Assembly: GCF_001641265.1 (NCBI RefSeq)
Contig: NW_020167532.1
Coordinates: 620,001 to 684,000 of the forward strand
Reading direction: 5' to 3'
DNA length: 64,000 nt
Origin: Pseudogymnoascus destructans
Lineage: Eukaryota > Ascomycota > Leotiomycetes > Thelebolales > Thelebolaceae
Part shown: positions 41,764-52,413 of the stretch, piece by piece
Layout of the letters: each line of letters opens with the position of its first letter
Position numbering within the stretch: the stretch's first letter is position 1
The notes under the pieces: generated by a model
Seen by the model: only the letters and a program-made list of their open reading frames with translations
The model's database searches: none
Told to the model about the DNA's origin: nothing
Program-made: the position numbers and the translations under genes

Positions 41764-43675
41764 ATGTCGTCCCAAGACCAGCAGACGCAGACGCGCCCAG
41801 TAGGCATGACGCCTCCAACCGCGACGGCCTCAACCTCCACCTCCACCTTCTCTGATGCCAGCGCCCAGGTTAGCCGTCCCACTGTCGCCAGCGACGACAA
41901 CCTCGCTTGCCAATGGGACAAATGTACTGAGCGCTGCCAATCGCCCGAGGCCCTCTATGACCACATTTGTGAGCGCCATGTCGGTCGCAAGAGCACTAAT
42001 AACTTGAACTTGACCTGCGGCTGGAACAATTGCTGCACAACCACCGTCAAGCGCGACCACATCACGTCTCACATCCGTGTCCATGTTCCGCTCAAGCCGC
42101 ACAAGTGTGACTTCTGTGGCAAGAGCTTCAAGCGTCCCCAGGACTTGAAGAAGCATGTCAAGGTAAGCAAGCTGCTCACACGACCAAAAAATTAGAACAG
42201 AAACTAACATTCGCTAGACACATGCTGATGATTCCGTCCTTCTCCGTTCACCTGACCAGCATGGTGGGCAGGTTGGTGGCTACCGTGCCCCAAACGGTAA
42301 ACGTGGGTACTCTCCTTCCAGGCCACTCCTGGGATACTCTGGTGCTTTTGCGGTTTCTAACATGCACATAGCAGCCGGAGCCACAGGTTATTATGACCAC
42401 TCCAACCCGCAAATGCACCAACCTACCGGAAACTACGGGCAGCCGCACCACAACGGCGGCCACAACGGATACTACCAGCCACAGCAAGCCCAGAGCTACG
42501 GGCCAGTCTACTACCCAGTGAGCCAGCACGCAGCTGAGCTGGGCCACCACGCAAACTATGACCCAAGAAAGCGCGGGTTTGACGCTCTGAATGACTTCTT
42601 CGGTGATGCCAAGCGTCGCAACATCGACCCAACCTCGTACCCCCAAGTCGGCCAACGCCTGATGCACCTTCACGGCCTCCCCATCCAAGGCGGAGCCCTG
42701 ATTGACTACATGCCCTCGCAGCCTCTGATGGCCGTAGGAGGAGGCGGACACGGGCCCGGCGTCGCCTCGATGCCTCAGCCACACTACTCTCTCCCAATGC
42801 CCAATCTGAAGACGAAGAGCGACCTCCTCAACATCGACAACTTCCTCGACCAGATGCAATCCACCGTCTACGAGAGCTCCAGCGCTGCCGCTGCCGCCGG
42901 CATCCACCAGCCCGGAGGCCACTACACCCACCAAGCCATGGGCTTCCGGCAATCACAGTCACCCCCCCAGACCGCCGCGCAGAACCTAGGCGTCTCCGTC
43001 CCGCAATCTTCCGCACCCCCATCCTCCCACATGGCCGCCACGCACTCACCACAATCGAGCGCGCCCGCCCTCACCCCCCCATCAACAATGTCCTACTCCT
43101 CCGCTCACTCCCCATCGTCCGTCCCCGGCCTCTCCCCCGGCAACTCCTCCCGCCACGCATCCACCCCAGTCGCATACCCCACCCTCCCTGCCGTCTCCTC
43201 CGCCTACGCCCCTCACACCACCCCCCCCGTCTCCACTCTAGGGACAAACTTCGACTCCGACCCCCGCCGTCGCTACAGCGGCGGTATGCTTCAAAAGTCC
43301 GCTGCGCCGCGCGTCTCGCGGCCGGCACGCGACGAGTCCACCACCCCCGACGCGAAGCGCCCCTACGGTGCGCGCGCGGAGTCGAATATCGACCCTGCGC
43401 TGTCGGGTGGGGTGAGCAGTCCTAGCGCGAGCGGGACGGAGGAGGGTGATGCGCGGGATCGCGCGGAGGAGGTGTGGGTGGAGAATATTAGGGTTATTGA
43501 GGCGTTGAGGAAGTTAATTGCTGATAGGCTTGAGAGGGGGGAGTATGAGGATGATAAGGAGGGGGAGGATACGGAGATGGGGGAGACGCAGGAGGGGGAG
43601 GGGGAGAAGGAGGTTAAGGTTGAGGAGAGCTTGTATCCCGTGCTGAGGGCAGCTATTGATGCTGCTGAGACTTGA
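41764..43675 (+). CDS. pacC: pH-response transcription factor PacC/Rim101, about 592 aa
   Basis: Exons 41764-42162, 42218-42296 and 42375-43675. Intron 1 (55 nt) cuts the third finger between K and T of KHVK-THADD. Intron 2 (78 nt, GTAAAC, TTTCTAAC branch, GCAG) is likely but in frame, so retention would give 618 aa. Three C2H2 fingers: C49/C54/H67/H72, C85/C90/H103/H107, C115/C118/H131/H135, with the PacC signature [15 protein letters not shown] and [21 protein letters not shown] nuclear-signal-like [20 protein letters not shown] follows, then [20 protein letters not shown]-like text at [13 protein letters not shown] resembles the signalling protease box. The C-terminus is acidic. It activates alkaline genes and represses acid genes after two-step proteolysis. 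The frame is intact. Confidence 0.93.
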
Positions 43676-43952
43676 GAGGGTGTACTTGTGTTTGCTTTTT
43701 TTGTTTGAATGAGGCTTTGGGAGCTGGCGTTGGGGAGGGTAATGGGTTTTTTGCGAAAGAGATGTTTAAAATCATTGTTGCAGCTGCTGTAGTCTATCGA
43801 TAGCTAGGAATATTGCTATAATGAATCATTATTGTTATTCACACATCGTCTTGTTAAGAACTTTAATGTGAAATCTTCAGTGTAAACGTAGTTCAGTGTT
43901 CGGCACGGATACTAATATACCCGTAGTATCCGAGTATATCCTCGAGTATATA
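43676..43952. other. pacC 3' region
   Basis: T-rich 3' flank with possible polyadenylation signals, then an AT-rich stretch leading to the pogo-2 target TA at 43951. No gene. Confidence 0.4.
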
Positions 43953-44036
43953 ACGTAAGTCGTGGCGTAACGCGGGGGATGGCGTAACGCGGGGAATTCA
44001 CCCCGCCGATTTCTGATAACTGTGAATAACTCAACA

Positions 44037-46694
44037 ATGGTTCGCTGTAAAAGCCTGGGTGTTGCTGAGCGTGAAACTTTAATAGCCCAGGCAGTATTAG
44101 ACGTCCAATCTAAGAAGTATAAGAGTGCATATCACGCTGAGAAAGTGCTGGGGCTGCCGAAGAGTTCAGTGACGCGACGCGTCAATGGAGGTTTGACACG
44201 CTCCCAAGCCTGCCAGAAACAGCAGAATTTATCAGGCGCGCAAGAACAGATACTTCTAAAGTGGATTAAAAACCTAACAATCAGCGGCTATTCTCCAGGG
44301 CATCGGTTGTTGAAGGAAATAGCTGAAGAACTCCGGTCGCACCGGTCACTCAATTTTGACGACGCGACGCCAAACTTACTTCTACCCCAACCACGATTTT
44401 CCCTCGGTCGCGACTGGGTACCACGATTCATACAACGACATCCCCATCTACAGGTCGCTATTGGGCGACGGATCGAAACTGTACGCATGGACGGTGCAAC
44501 AAAACCAGTGCTTACGGCATGGTTTAACGCGTACACCAAGGTGGTTCAAGAGTTTGGAATCACGCAAGAGAACACATATAACATGGATGAATCCGGATTT
44601 TCGATTGGGACAATGGAATCTACTCGAATTATACTTGATTCAACACTTCGTACGAAGCATCAAGCGCATCCTGGCCATCAGGAATGGGTTTCGATGGTTG
44701 AGTGCATCTGCGCAGACGGAACCATCCTCCCACCCTCGGGATCTTTAAGGGCAAGAACGTTCTCCAATCATGGATTCCGCCTGCAGTCATCGACCAGTGG
44801 TTCTTCTCTGCGAATACGAAAGGCTGGACAAGCAACCTCCATGGGTTGGAGTGGTTAAAACGCATCTTTGAGCCAACAACACGGGTAAAAGTAGATGGTC
44901 AGCACCGGCTTCTTATATGCGACGGCCACGACTTACACATTAGTGGGAGTTTCATTTGCATTACATACAGAACCATATTATATTACTGATACTTCCCCCT
45001 CATACATCGCACTTACTACAACCACTAGATGTTGTGATATTCACCCCGCTAAAAAAGCGTCTGACAGCAGCGCTCTCCCCACTCAACCAAGCGCAACTTG
45101 CACGCATACAGAAGTATGAATGGATGGAGGCATACATCCAGGCACTGCTTGATATATGCAACCATCACAACATTGAGTCAGCATACCGTGGCGCTGGCTT
45201 GTTTCCTTTTAATCCCCAGCGAGCATTGCGTACGCTGCTCAATGCTGAACCATCAGTCGAGGCTGACCGACCAAAAACACCACATTAGTATGATATTTTT
45301 GACCGAGTCTTTATCAACAGCTCCCCCCCAGATGGGATGACCTTACGCTCTGCAAATGCGCTCCTTACAACTATGATTAATGGTGGTGGGGTGCTGTCAA
45401 CACCAGTGCGGACGTACATCCAAAAACTCACAGTTGCGTCAGAGCAACTTCGAGCACGCATGTCATACTGACATTCGTTGCACTCAGTTTGCTATCAAAC
45501 TCAAGAGCAAACTTAGAAATCTCCTCCTCAAACCTACAAGTCACCATACATATCTTGGCTTATCACACCAACAACAGAAGCAATACTACTCAACGATTGC
45601 TGCAAACTCTTCTACTACATCTGTTTATGCTACATACATCACGGCATATCATTTGGACACTCATTGAACAAGTTATTAAGAAAATCTCCTCCTTAAGGGG
45701 GTGGGCCAATACTACCACATGGCATATCTCTACCAACTAGAGGCCTAGGAACATGAACGATAGCTCTAGAAGCTTCTACAACCCTCTATGATTCATTACA
45801 CGTCATCGCTCCTTAGTTACCCACAAGATTGGTTAAGTTATGACATAATTTGTCTATAGGTACTCTGACCTTGGACCTCCTTTTCACTTCCTATAGGCTA
45901 GGAACCCAAGAGATGGTTCTATGGGATTCTCTTACGTTCACTACATGATTAGCAAGCTAGTTGTGGGTCGCACTTGATTTCTAATACATTTACCAAGCCT
46001 GGTTAGTCATGGAAAGTCATGGAAAATGAGAGAACTACACTCCTTTGGCATAAATAGGATTGCCCTTTCCTTAAGAAAGGGCAAGCAGGCAATACAGTAA
46101 ATCGACTATCACATACTTCCACGTCTTTTACAAGCTTCCAAGCATTGATCTTGTTATTCTCTGTTTTTGAAAAGTCAGTGAGGTGCTAACCTCTGACTTA
46201 CCCCTGAGTTCTCAAACTCAACATTTGTTGCAACTTGTCTAAACCACTTCACCACATCATACACCTGATTGCTGCGTTGTGGAATAGTCTAAGCTACAAC
46301 CCTTTGGCTCTGTTTCCTAAGACAGTGTGTTGTCTTAGTAAATTCATCCCTTCCTTGGGTGGCTAGATTCTCATATCTGGTGCACCCACCATTACAACGC
46401 AGCAGTGTCCACCAACTCGATGCCAACAACCTGCGATCAGTTATAAAGCAACGTACGGTACGTACGAAGGGGAAAAGGGTTATTCTGAAGGGTCACTTTC
46501 ATGTTTCTACGCAAGAGTTGTGTGATGCGGTGATGGAGGCGGAAAAGGCGACACATAACCCAAGTAAGAAAAAGCGCAAAACAAAGGATAAGAATGCCTC
46601 CGCAGACATTGAAATTGACGAGTATATTGAGGAAGAAGCAGGGGAACAATCTAAGAGTGATGGTGGATCATGTATTATCGTTGATTGTAGTTAA
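44037..46694 (+). pseudogene. Pogo-2 transposase, frameshifted and LTR-interrupted
   Basis: ATG 44037 (MVRCKSLGVAERETLIAQAV), psq-type HTH with EKVLGLPKSSVTRRVNGGLT, CENP-B-like HTH (LLKWIKNLTISGYSPGHRLL ... WVPRFIQRHP), first catalytic Asp in YNMDESGFSIG, second in LLICDGHDLH, third in LPPHTSHLLQPLDVVIF, then YRGAGLFPFNPQRAL. Frame changes occur near 44735 and 44950. After the LTR (acgca duplicated) the tail SVHQLDANNLRSVIKQRTVR and a Lys/Glu-rich end finish at 46694. Pogo enzymes cut and paste at TA. Confidence 0.88.
45461..46396 (+). repeat. Gypsy-2 solo LTR L8, target duplication ACGCA
   Basis: 936 bp, complete, flanked by acgca (45456-45460 and 46397-46401), inside the pogo-2 transposase. 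Confidence 0.95.
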
Positions 46695-46880
46695 ATTTAC
46701 AGATTTGTTGTGTTCTCTTCAAAATTCCACCGCGTTACGCCATCCCCCGCGTTACGCCATGACTTACGTTACCTACCCTTTGATAATTATTCATGATTAT
46801 CACATGATGTTAGAATCACATGGCCTGAGTAGTATAGTAGAAAAGGAAACCAAATATATATTAATCTATCTAAATACTTC

Positions 46881-47138
46881 TTAAAGTATTAATTTAGCTA
46901 TAAATTCCTCTTGTAGATCCTCTTCTTCTTCCTTTATAAAATCCCAACTCTTTAAACAAGCTATTACTCTAAAAATGTCTTTAGAAAGCCTATTTCTAAT
47001 CTTTGAAATAATAAGGCTACCTATACTAAAAAAGCTCTCTATAGGAGCACTAGTAGCAGGGATTTGTAAATAGCGCCTAGCTATAGTAGCTAGAATTGGA
47101 AATCGAGATTGATTTATTTTCCAATAGTCTAAAGGATT
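46881..47138 (-). pseudogene. hAT transposase C-terminal dimerisation domain, AT-rich relic
   Basis: No start codon, but the minus strand reads NPLDYWKINQSRFPILATIA, then RRYLQIPATSAPIESFFSIG, SLIISKIRNRLSKDIFRVIA, CLKSWDF and a Glu-rich end with TAA at 46881. This is the hallmark hAT block (W-x-x-N, FP-x-L, A-x-x-YL-x-IPATSAP, RLS, LKSW). Codons use A/T almost everywhere, unlike neighbours, which fits old mutational decay. The rest of the element is missing; pogo-3 starts 40 bp to the right. Confidence 0.85.
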
Positions 47139-47285
47139 AATCTATATAATATTAGTAAGTTAATTATTAAAGAGGGTTAACGTACATGTATAGCGAAAGC
47201 GCCAAACAAGCGAAAGCGCCAAAATTATCTACCCTCACGACAAACATTGCGATAAATCTACCACAACATTAGAAATCAATTGAAA

Positions 47286-49257
47286 CTACTCGGAGTCCTC
47301 TTCCTCAGAGGTGTCTATTACAATCTGACACGTGCGCGCATTGTGCCCAGTCTCACCACACTTGCCACAGCGACGGGCACGGGTTTCTTCCCTTGGCTTC
47401 CGACCACGGCTTGCCCTTATTTCCTGCTCTACCTGCTGCACAACATCCCTCTCATCCTGTAGCTCTTGCGCCCCTTGTTGACTAAGTGATCCTCCTTGCT
47501 GTAGTCGTGTTTTCCTAACTCTCCGGCGCTTGCTTAGTACTTCATTTGCCTGTCGTAGGTTTTGGTTCTCTCCCTTTAGCAGTGCTAATTGATGCATTAT
47601 TTGCGATGCACCCTTTGTAAACTGGTCAACAGCTGCATAGATTGAGGTTGGAGAGCTATTTTGATGGCGTGAAATCCGAGTTTTAATAAATGTAGACTGT
47701 GACATAGCTTCAATTGGGTTGTTTGGTGTCTGAGAAACCCAAGGTTGAGCAGTACCTGGGCGGGAGCTTGGAGGCGTTGGTGTCCTTAACTTAAGATCAA
47801 GTGTAGATATCACTCTCTCAGGGTCAAATGGAAGAAGCCCTGCCCCTCGGAACCCGCCTCGAATGTTACTTTCCGTCATTGTAGTGTTAAATGCAGCGTG
47901 GAAGGCAGGAAAGAAGTCATCCTTTGTAATATGAGAAATATGAGCCTGCATCATATCTTCAATTTGCTGACCATAGGCCTGCTTTAACGGGCCGAAACAG
48001 CCAACATCAAGTGGCTGGAGTAGATGAGAAGAGTGAGCAGGCATACAAAGCGTAATAATGTTGTGTTCCTTGTGTAAGGATGCCTCCTTACACGGGGTAC
48101 CCTCGGACCCGTAAGACAACGCGGAATAGGCGACATAGTAGTATAGCAGCATAGATGTTCTAGGGTCGGGGTCGATTCGGGCGGCAGACGGGAGTGGATC
48201 TACCGGTACGCTAAGGCCTAGCCGAGTCGGACCCCATTTAGGTACATAAGGGGTAGGAAGCTATAAGCTCCCCTTTCATCTTTTTTGTATCCTTCGTAGT
48301 AGACCTATAGGATAGAATACAGCATCACCTCCGACTCGCACTCCCATATGCACCTACGGAGAGCCGTATTCCCTGTGTCCTTACACCTTGCAGTACTCCT
48401 CAAACTCATCTGAGTGGTGGCTCTCATGACCATCAAGGACTAACAAGCGATAACCACCAACACTGGGCCTTTGTATGCTTCTCAAAGTGCTGAATCCAAT
48501 CCATGCCTCTCTCGTTTGTAGTCCAGCCATTTTCAGTAACAGAAATCACCCAATCGCTTGAAAATCCACTATTCTCATACCAAGATGTAAGGTGGTTTTT
48601 GCCTGCAACAATGATAAATGGTGGTACTGCCCAACCTTGAGAACTAACGCCTTGGATTACTGTAACCCATTCCCGATTACCAGGCTGTACCTTCTTTGCT
48701 TTTGCCCGCCCGTCTGAGCTTGTTACAACCATAGCAGTTGAGATAACGCCCATCATAAACCCAGTCTCATCAAAGTTGTAGATATCTGCTTCATCGATAC
48801 CATATTTCGCAATTGTGTTACGCACAAGCTCAAACCAGCCATTAATAACTTCTGGATCTTCGCACTTAGCCCTCTAGTAGTCGTATTTGCGCTGAAAGCG
48901 TGTCTGGAGCTCTACACGCCGCTTAACAAAGTTTGAAGCCCAACGCGACCCAACGCGTGACGCGTCGCGTGTTGCAAGTAGTCGACTTGCCATATCTTCA
49001 ACAACAGACAGCCGAGGAGGAAACCCTTTGGCAGCTAGGTCGAGTATATACTGAACAAGGACGGACTCCTCTAGGTTAGTTAATTTCCGTGAGTTGGCTT
49101 GGATATCGCGTCGTGAAGGTACACCTTCTAGACGACGACCTAGCTTGCGGTGGTCCACAGAATAGATCCTAGCAGCAACTCGAAGGCGTAACTTTGGGTC
49201 GCTTTGCATAGCCTGGATAGCTAGCACTAATTGGCTTTCATCGTTTTTATGGGGCAT
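47286..49257 (-). pseudogene. Pogo-3 transposase, one stop, one frameshift, one LTR insertion
   Basis: Starts at 49257 (MPHKNDESQLVLAIQAMQSD), HTH with AARIYSVDHRKLGRRLEGVP, CENP-B part FVKRRVELQTRFQRKYDY, a TAG at 48874, first Asp in YNFDETGFMMGV, second in VLDGHESHHS after a frame change near 48470, third in MPAHSSHLLQPLDVGCF, then GGFRGAGLLPFDPERV, a coiled coil (LALLKGENQNLRQANEVLSK) and a C-terminal CCHC knuckle CGKCGETGHNARTC. The LTR at 48073-48385 splits it between the second and third catalytic residues. Confidence 0.9.
48073..48385 (+). repeat. Gypsy-3 family solo LTR, target duplication CCTTG
   Basis: TGTAAGGATGCCTCC to GTGTCCTTACA, 313 bp, flanked by ccttg (48068-48072 and 48386-48390). 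Opposite orientation to the copies at 9794 and 24664. Keeps the R-start motif ATCTTTTTTGTAT. Confidence 0.92.
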
Positions 49258-49341
49258 GTTTTGTTGTTGAGGAATTTAACATTTAGTTGGGGGGTTTGGT
49301 CACCGCATCATTTTGGCGCTTTCGCTTGTTTGGCGCTTTCG

Positions 49342-50371
49342 CTATACATGTACGTTATTTACATTATTATATACAGGTAAGTCCTCTTCCTCCTCCTCAA
49401 ACTCAGCTAACCTATGGCCTCTATAGGTTGAGCTACTTAATACAGCAGCAAGAATCGCCTTCTGCCCAGCCTCAATGGCCTCTATCCGCACCTCAAGCGC
49501 TAGCTGCCTTTCCTCTGCTGCGCCTCGGGCGCTTCGTCGATTTGCCATTGACACTGCAAGCAATGCAATGCTTGATTCAAGAGTGTCTTTTTTTGCCCTT
49601 TTTGAACCCTCATCAGAAGAATATAGCCTGCGCTTTCGGGAGCTGGGAGGTCTGCAGGAGCGTGTTGAAGAGGAGGAGGAAATTGGGGTGGAAGGAGTTT
49701 TGAAGGGTTCCCCCTCTATATTCACTTCCTCCTGTTCCTCCTCCTCCTCCTGTTCATCCTCCTCCTCCTCCTCGTTGCTGGATGCAAGGCTGGAGAGGGC
49801 CCTAGCATGTGCAGCTGGCTCTCTCTTTCAATGTCGATATGGCGCAGACAAGGCTCTCTTGTCTGCCCAGCTTGACATAAGAGACAGTCGGTCCTTGCTA
49901 GCCTGACTGCTCTCTTCTCCAGCCTCTGCAGCCCGCTCTTTGCGGGCTGCTTTCTGCGCTGATTCTTCGTCGACGCAAAGTATCCACGCCCTCATTTGGG
50001 CGTCATACTCTGTGTCGTCTTGTTCTAGCTCCCCACTATGGAGCTCGTCGTCGCCAGGAGGATGGTCCAGCCTCCAAGCTTTCTCCCTGTCTTGCAGATT
50101 GCGCTGGAGGTTGGTGTGGGTCCTCCCAGTGTGCTGGGAGGACCCACGCTGTGACGTCTAGCCAGAATTGCTTTTTGGATATAGCTCCCAATCGCTGGGA
50201 GCTATTATTCATGATGCGGAGGACTCTCTCTGCGTCCTCCACGCTAAGGCGTGCCCGTCCTAGCACCCTCATCACTGCAGTAGGAGCAGCTGTAGCTCCT
50301 ATAGCAGCAGGGCTGACTGCAGCTGCGCTGACAGGAAACTGGGAGGTTCCAGGCTGTGGGGTTGTAGCCAT
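49342..50371 (-). pseudogene. Unrecognised fungal protein (about 320 codons), frameshifted, hairpin-rich
   Basis: Minus strand from ATG 50371: MATTPQPGTSQFPVSAAAVS, then a helical block LSVEDAERVLRIMNNSSQRL and ISKKQFWLDVTAWV. A frame change near 50050 leads to LEQDDTEYDAQMRAWILCVD and KDRLSLMSSWADKRALSAPY, then a TGA near 49832, an acidic Glu run and a Ser-rich segment, and LALEVRIEAIEAGQKAILAA before the end, which overlaps the pogo-3 TIR. The helix-rich start and acidic middle suggest a DNA- or chromatin-related factor, but I cannot name a family. It may belong to another decayed element. The nucleotide sequence contains several perfect hairpins. Confidence 0.5.
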
Positions 50372-50500
50372 TTTGGTGTATTATTACTATATAATTCACA
50401 ATTTTTTACAAACTGTTACAAGTGGCCAAGGAATACGATTTACGCAGAAATAAACCTCATATACTGCGATCCGAGAACATTCATGCTTAAGCAAATATGC

Positions 50501-50912
50501 TTTGAAGGTCACGAGTGGAAGAGATGGTCAACGAGGAAATGGCATGTATGCGGTGGCCAGAGGATAAAACGACAGAAAAGGTCAAGATGGGGGGGACGAT
50601 GGGGGACTGGGGGGCCGGGGGGGGTCAAAAATCGTAATGGGCAAAAGCCATTATGATTTTTGACCCCTGCAAGTACTTCCGAGGGTACATAAGACCGCCA
50701 CACAGTTATATATAGAAGTGCCAAACTGCCAACTATTAATGACAGTGTGGCGGTCTTATGTACCCTCGGAAGTACTTGCAGGGGTCAAAAATCATAATGG
50801 CTTTTGCCCATTACGATTTTTGACCCCCCCCCCCCCCACCCAGTCCCGTACCATCTCCCCCATGTTGACCTTTTCTGTCGTTTTACCCTCTGTCCACTCA
50901 TGACCTTTAAAC
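50501..50912. repeat. Long fold-back (inverted repeat) element
   Basis: Left arm 50501-50703, 41-nt loop 50704-50744, right arm 50745-50912. Arms agree closely over the inner 130 bp (AAGTACTTCCGAGGGTACAT and its complement). The left arm has about 35 extra bases and the G/C tracts differ in length. Each arm also contains a smaller hairpin (GTCAAAAATC ... GATTTTTGAC). No transposase or target duplication was recognised. Confidence 0.8.
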
Positions 50913-50940
50913 AGCCGATCCAAGAGACATATTAATTTGA

Positions 50941-52413
50941 TGGCTCGTCCAGATCTAGACGACGATTCAGAGCTGAATATTTTGGACACGTCAGACGTTG
51001 ACAAGGTCTAGTATCATACACTTCTTCCAATTCCTTTGAACGTAGCATTGCTGACAGCCTCTCAGGCGGTTAAGTCTGTGGTCCGATGGCTACGGAATGA
51101 GAACACTACTCGATACTTTGAAAAACACCCGGTTGCTCGTGACGCAATTGTGACAGCAGTCCGAGAGGTAACACACTCAACAGCACTTGCCACTCCCATC
51201 TCGACACCTTATAATCCACGCACATCTATTGACCAGGCTCTGACCTCTCTCTCGCCACCGTCTATCACATACGAGGAGTCTGATCCTGGTGGCCAGGCTT
51301 CTACCCTTCTCCTACGTCCGGACTTGAATCTCGAGGCTTCCGATCAGACCTCTCCAGCCGCTCAACAAGAGCTCGATGTCATACTGACATTCGTTGCACT
51401 CAGTTTGCTATCAAACTTAAGAGCAAACTTGGAAATCTCCTCCTCAAACCTACAAGTCACTATACATATTTTGGCTTATCACACCAACAACAAGAGCAAT
51501 ACTACTCAACGATTGCTACAACCATCTATGATTCATTACACGTCATCGCTCCTTAGTTACTGGGCTGATATTACCACATAGCATATCTCTACAACCCTCT
51601 ATGATTCATTACATGACATCACTCATACTACCACATGACATATCTCTACCAACTAGAGGCCTAGGAGCATGAACGATAGCTCTAAAAGCTCCTACGAACC
51701 TCTATGATTCATTACACGTCATCGCTCTTTAGTTACCCACAAGATTGGTTAAGTTATGACATAATTTGTCTATAGGGGTACTCTGACCTTGGACCTCCTT
51801 TCACTTCCTATAGGCTACGAACCTAAGAGATGGTTCTATGGGATTCTCTTACGTCGACTACAGTTACCAAGCCTGGTAAGTCATGGAAAGTCTTGGAAAA
51901 TGAGAGAACTACACTCCTTTGGCATAAATAGGATTGCCCTTTCCTTAAGAAAGGGCAAGCAGGCAATACAGTAAATCGACTATCACATACTTCCACGTCT
52001 TTTACAAGCTTCCAAGCATTCATCTTGTTACTCCTTGTTTCTGAAAAGTCAGTGAGGTGTTAACCTCTGACTTACCCCTGAGTTCCCAGACTCAACATTT
52101 GTTGCAACTTGTCTGAACCACTTCACTACATCACACACCTGATTGCTGCGTTGTGGAATAGTCTAAGCTACAACCCTTTGGCTCTGTTTCCTAAGACAGT
52201 GTGTTGTCTTAGTAAATTCATCCCTTCCTTGGGTGGCTAGATTCTCACATCTGGTGCACCCACCATTACACTCGACAACGGAAGCCAGCCCCCATGCTGT
52301 TCATCTATCGAACAAGGAGACACACTAGACAGCGAGTATGTGACCAGTGATTCTCAGCATTCTGCGAGCCTCGAGGCCTCCACTCCGGCTGAACATAACG
52401 ATGTCAGTGGGTG
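50941..52413 (+). pseudogene. Unrecognised plus-strand ORF interrupted by a gypsy-2 LTR
   Basis: ATG 50941 (MARPDLDDDSELNILDTSDV) meets a TAG at about 51009, but a possible intron could lead to AVKSVVRWLRNENTTRYFEK and HPVARDAIVTAVREVTHS. The frame stays open to the LTR at 51377 and resumes at 52271 (DNGSQPPCCSSIEQGDTL ... AEHNDVSG-stop at 52411), with ctcga duplicated. Acidic and Ser/Thr-rich. No motif recognised. The end overlaps the copia-2 junction. Confidence 0.35.
51377..52270 (+). repeat. Gypsy-2 solo LTR L9 (variant), target duplication CTCGA
   Basis: 894 bp, TGTCATACTGAC to CACCATTACA, flanked by ctcga (51372-51376 and 52271-52275). Shares the variant middle with the copy at 13395. 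Confidence 0.93.

Larger units (their letters stand above)
43953..46769 (+). mobile_element. Pogo-2: pogo/Fot1 transposon with TIRs and TA duplication, split by a gypsy-2 LTR
   Basis: TIRs of about 47 bp (ACGTAAGTCGTGGCGTAACG at the left; complement at the right) each contain two direct copies of TGGCGTAACGCGG. Target TA is duplicated (43951-43952, 46770-46771). The gypsy-2 LTR at 45461-46396 is a later insertion. Confidence 0.92.
47180..49355 (-). mobile_element. Pogo-3: pogo/Fot1 transposon with TIRs and TA duplication
   Basis: TIRs start ACGTACATGTATAGCGAAAG and contain two direct GCGAAAGCGCCAAA copies separated by C; the right TIR is the complement. TA flanks lie at 47178-47179 and 49356-49357. 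It is the closest full relative of the relic at 1654. A gypsy-3-type solo LTR sits inside. Confidence 0.93.

Noticed and set aside
42248..42952. Minus-strand 234-codon ORF inside pacC
   Set aside because: Antisense shadow of a GC-rich coding exon.
50509..50903. Two similar small ORFs (VLAGVKNHNGFCPLRFLTPP)
   Set aside because: They are the two arms of the fold-back repeat read on opposite strands, not a gene pair.
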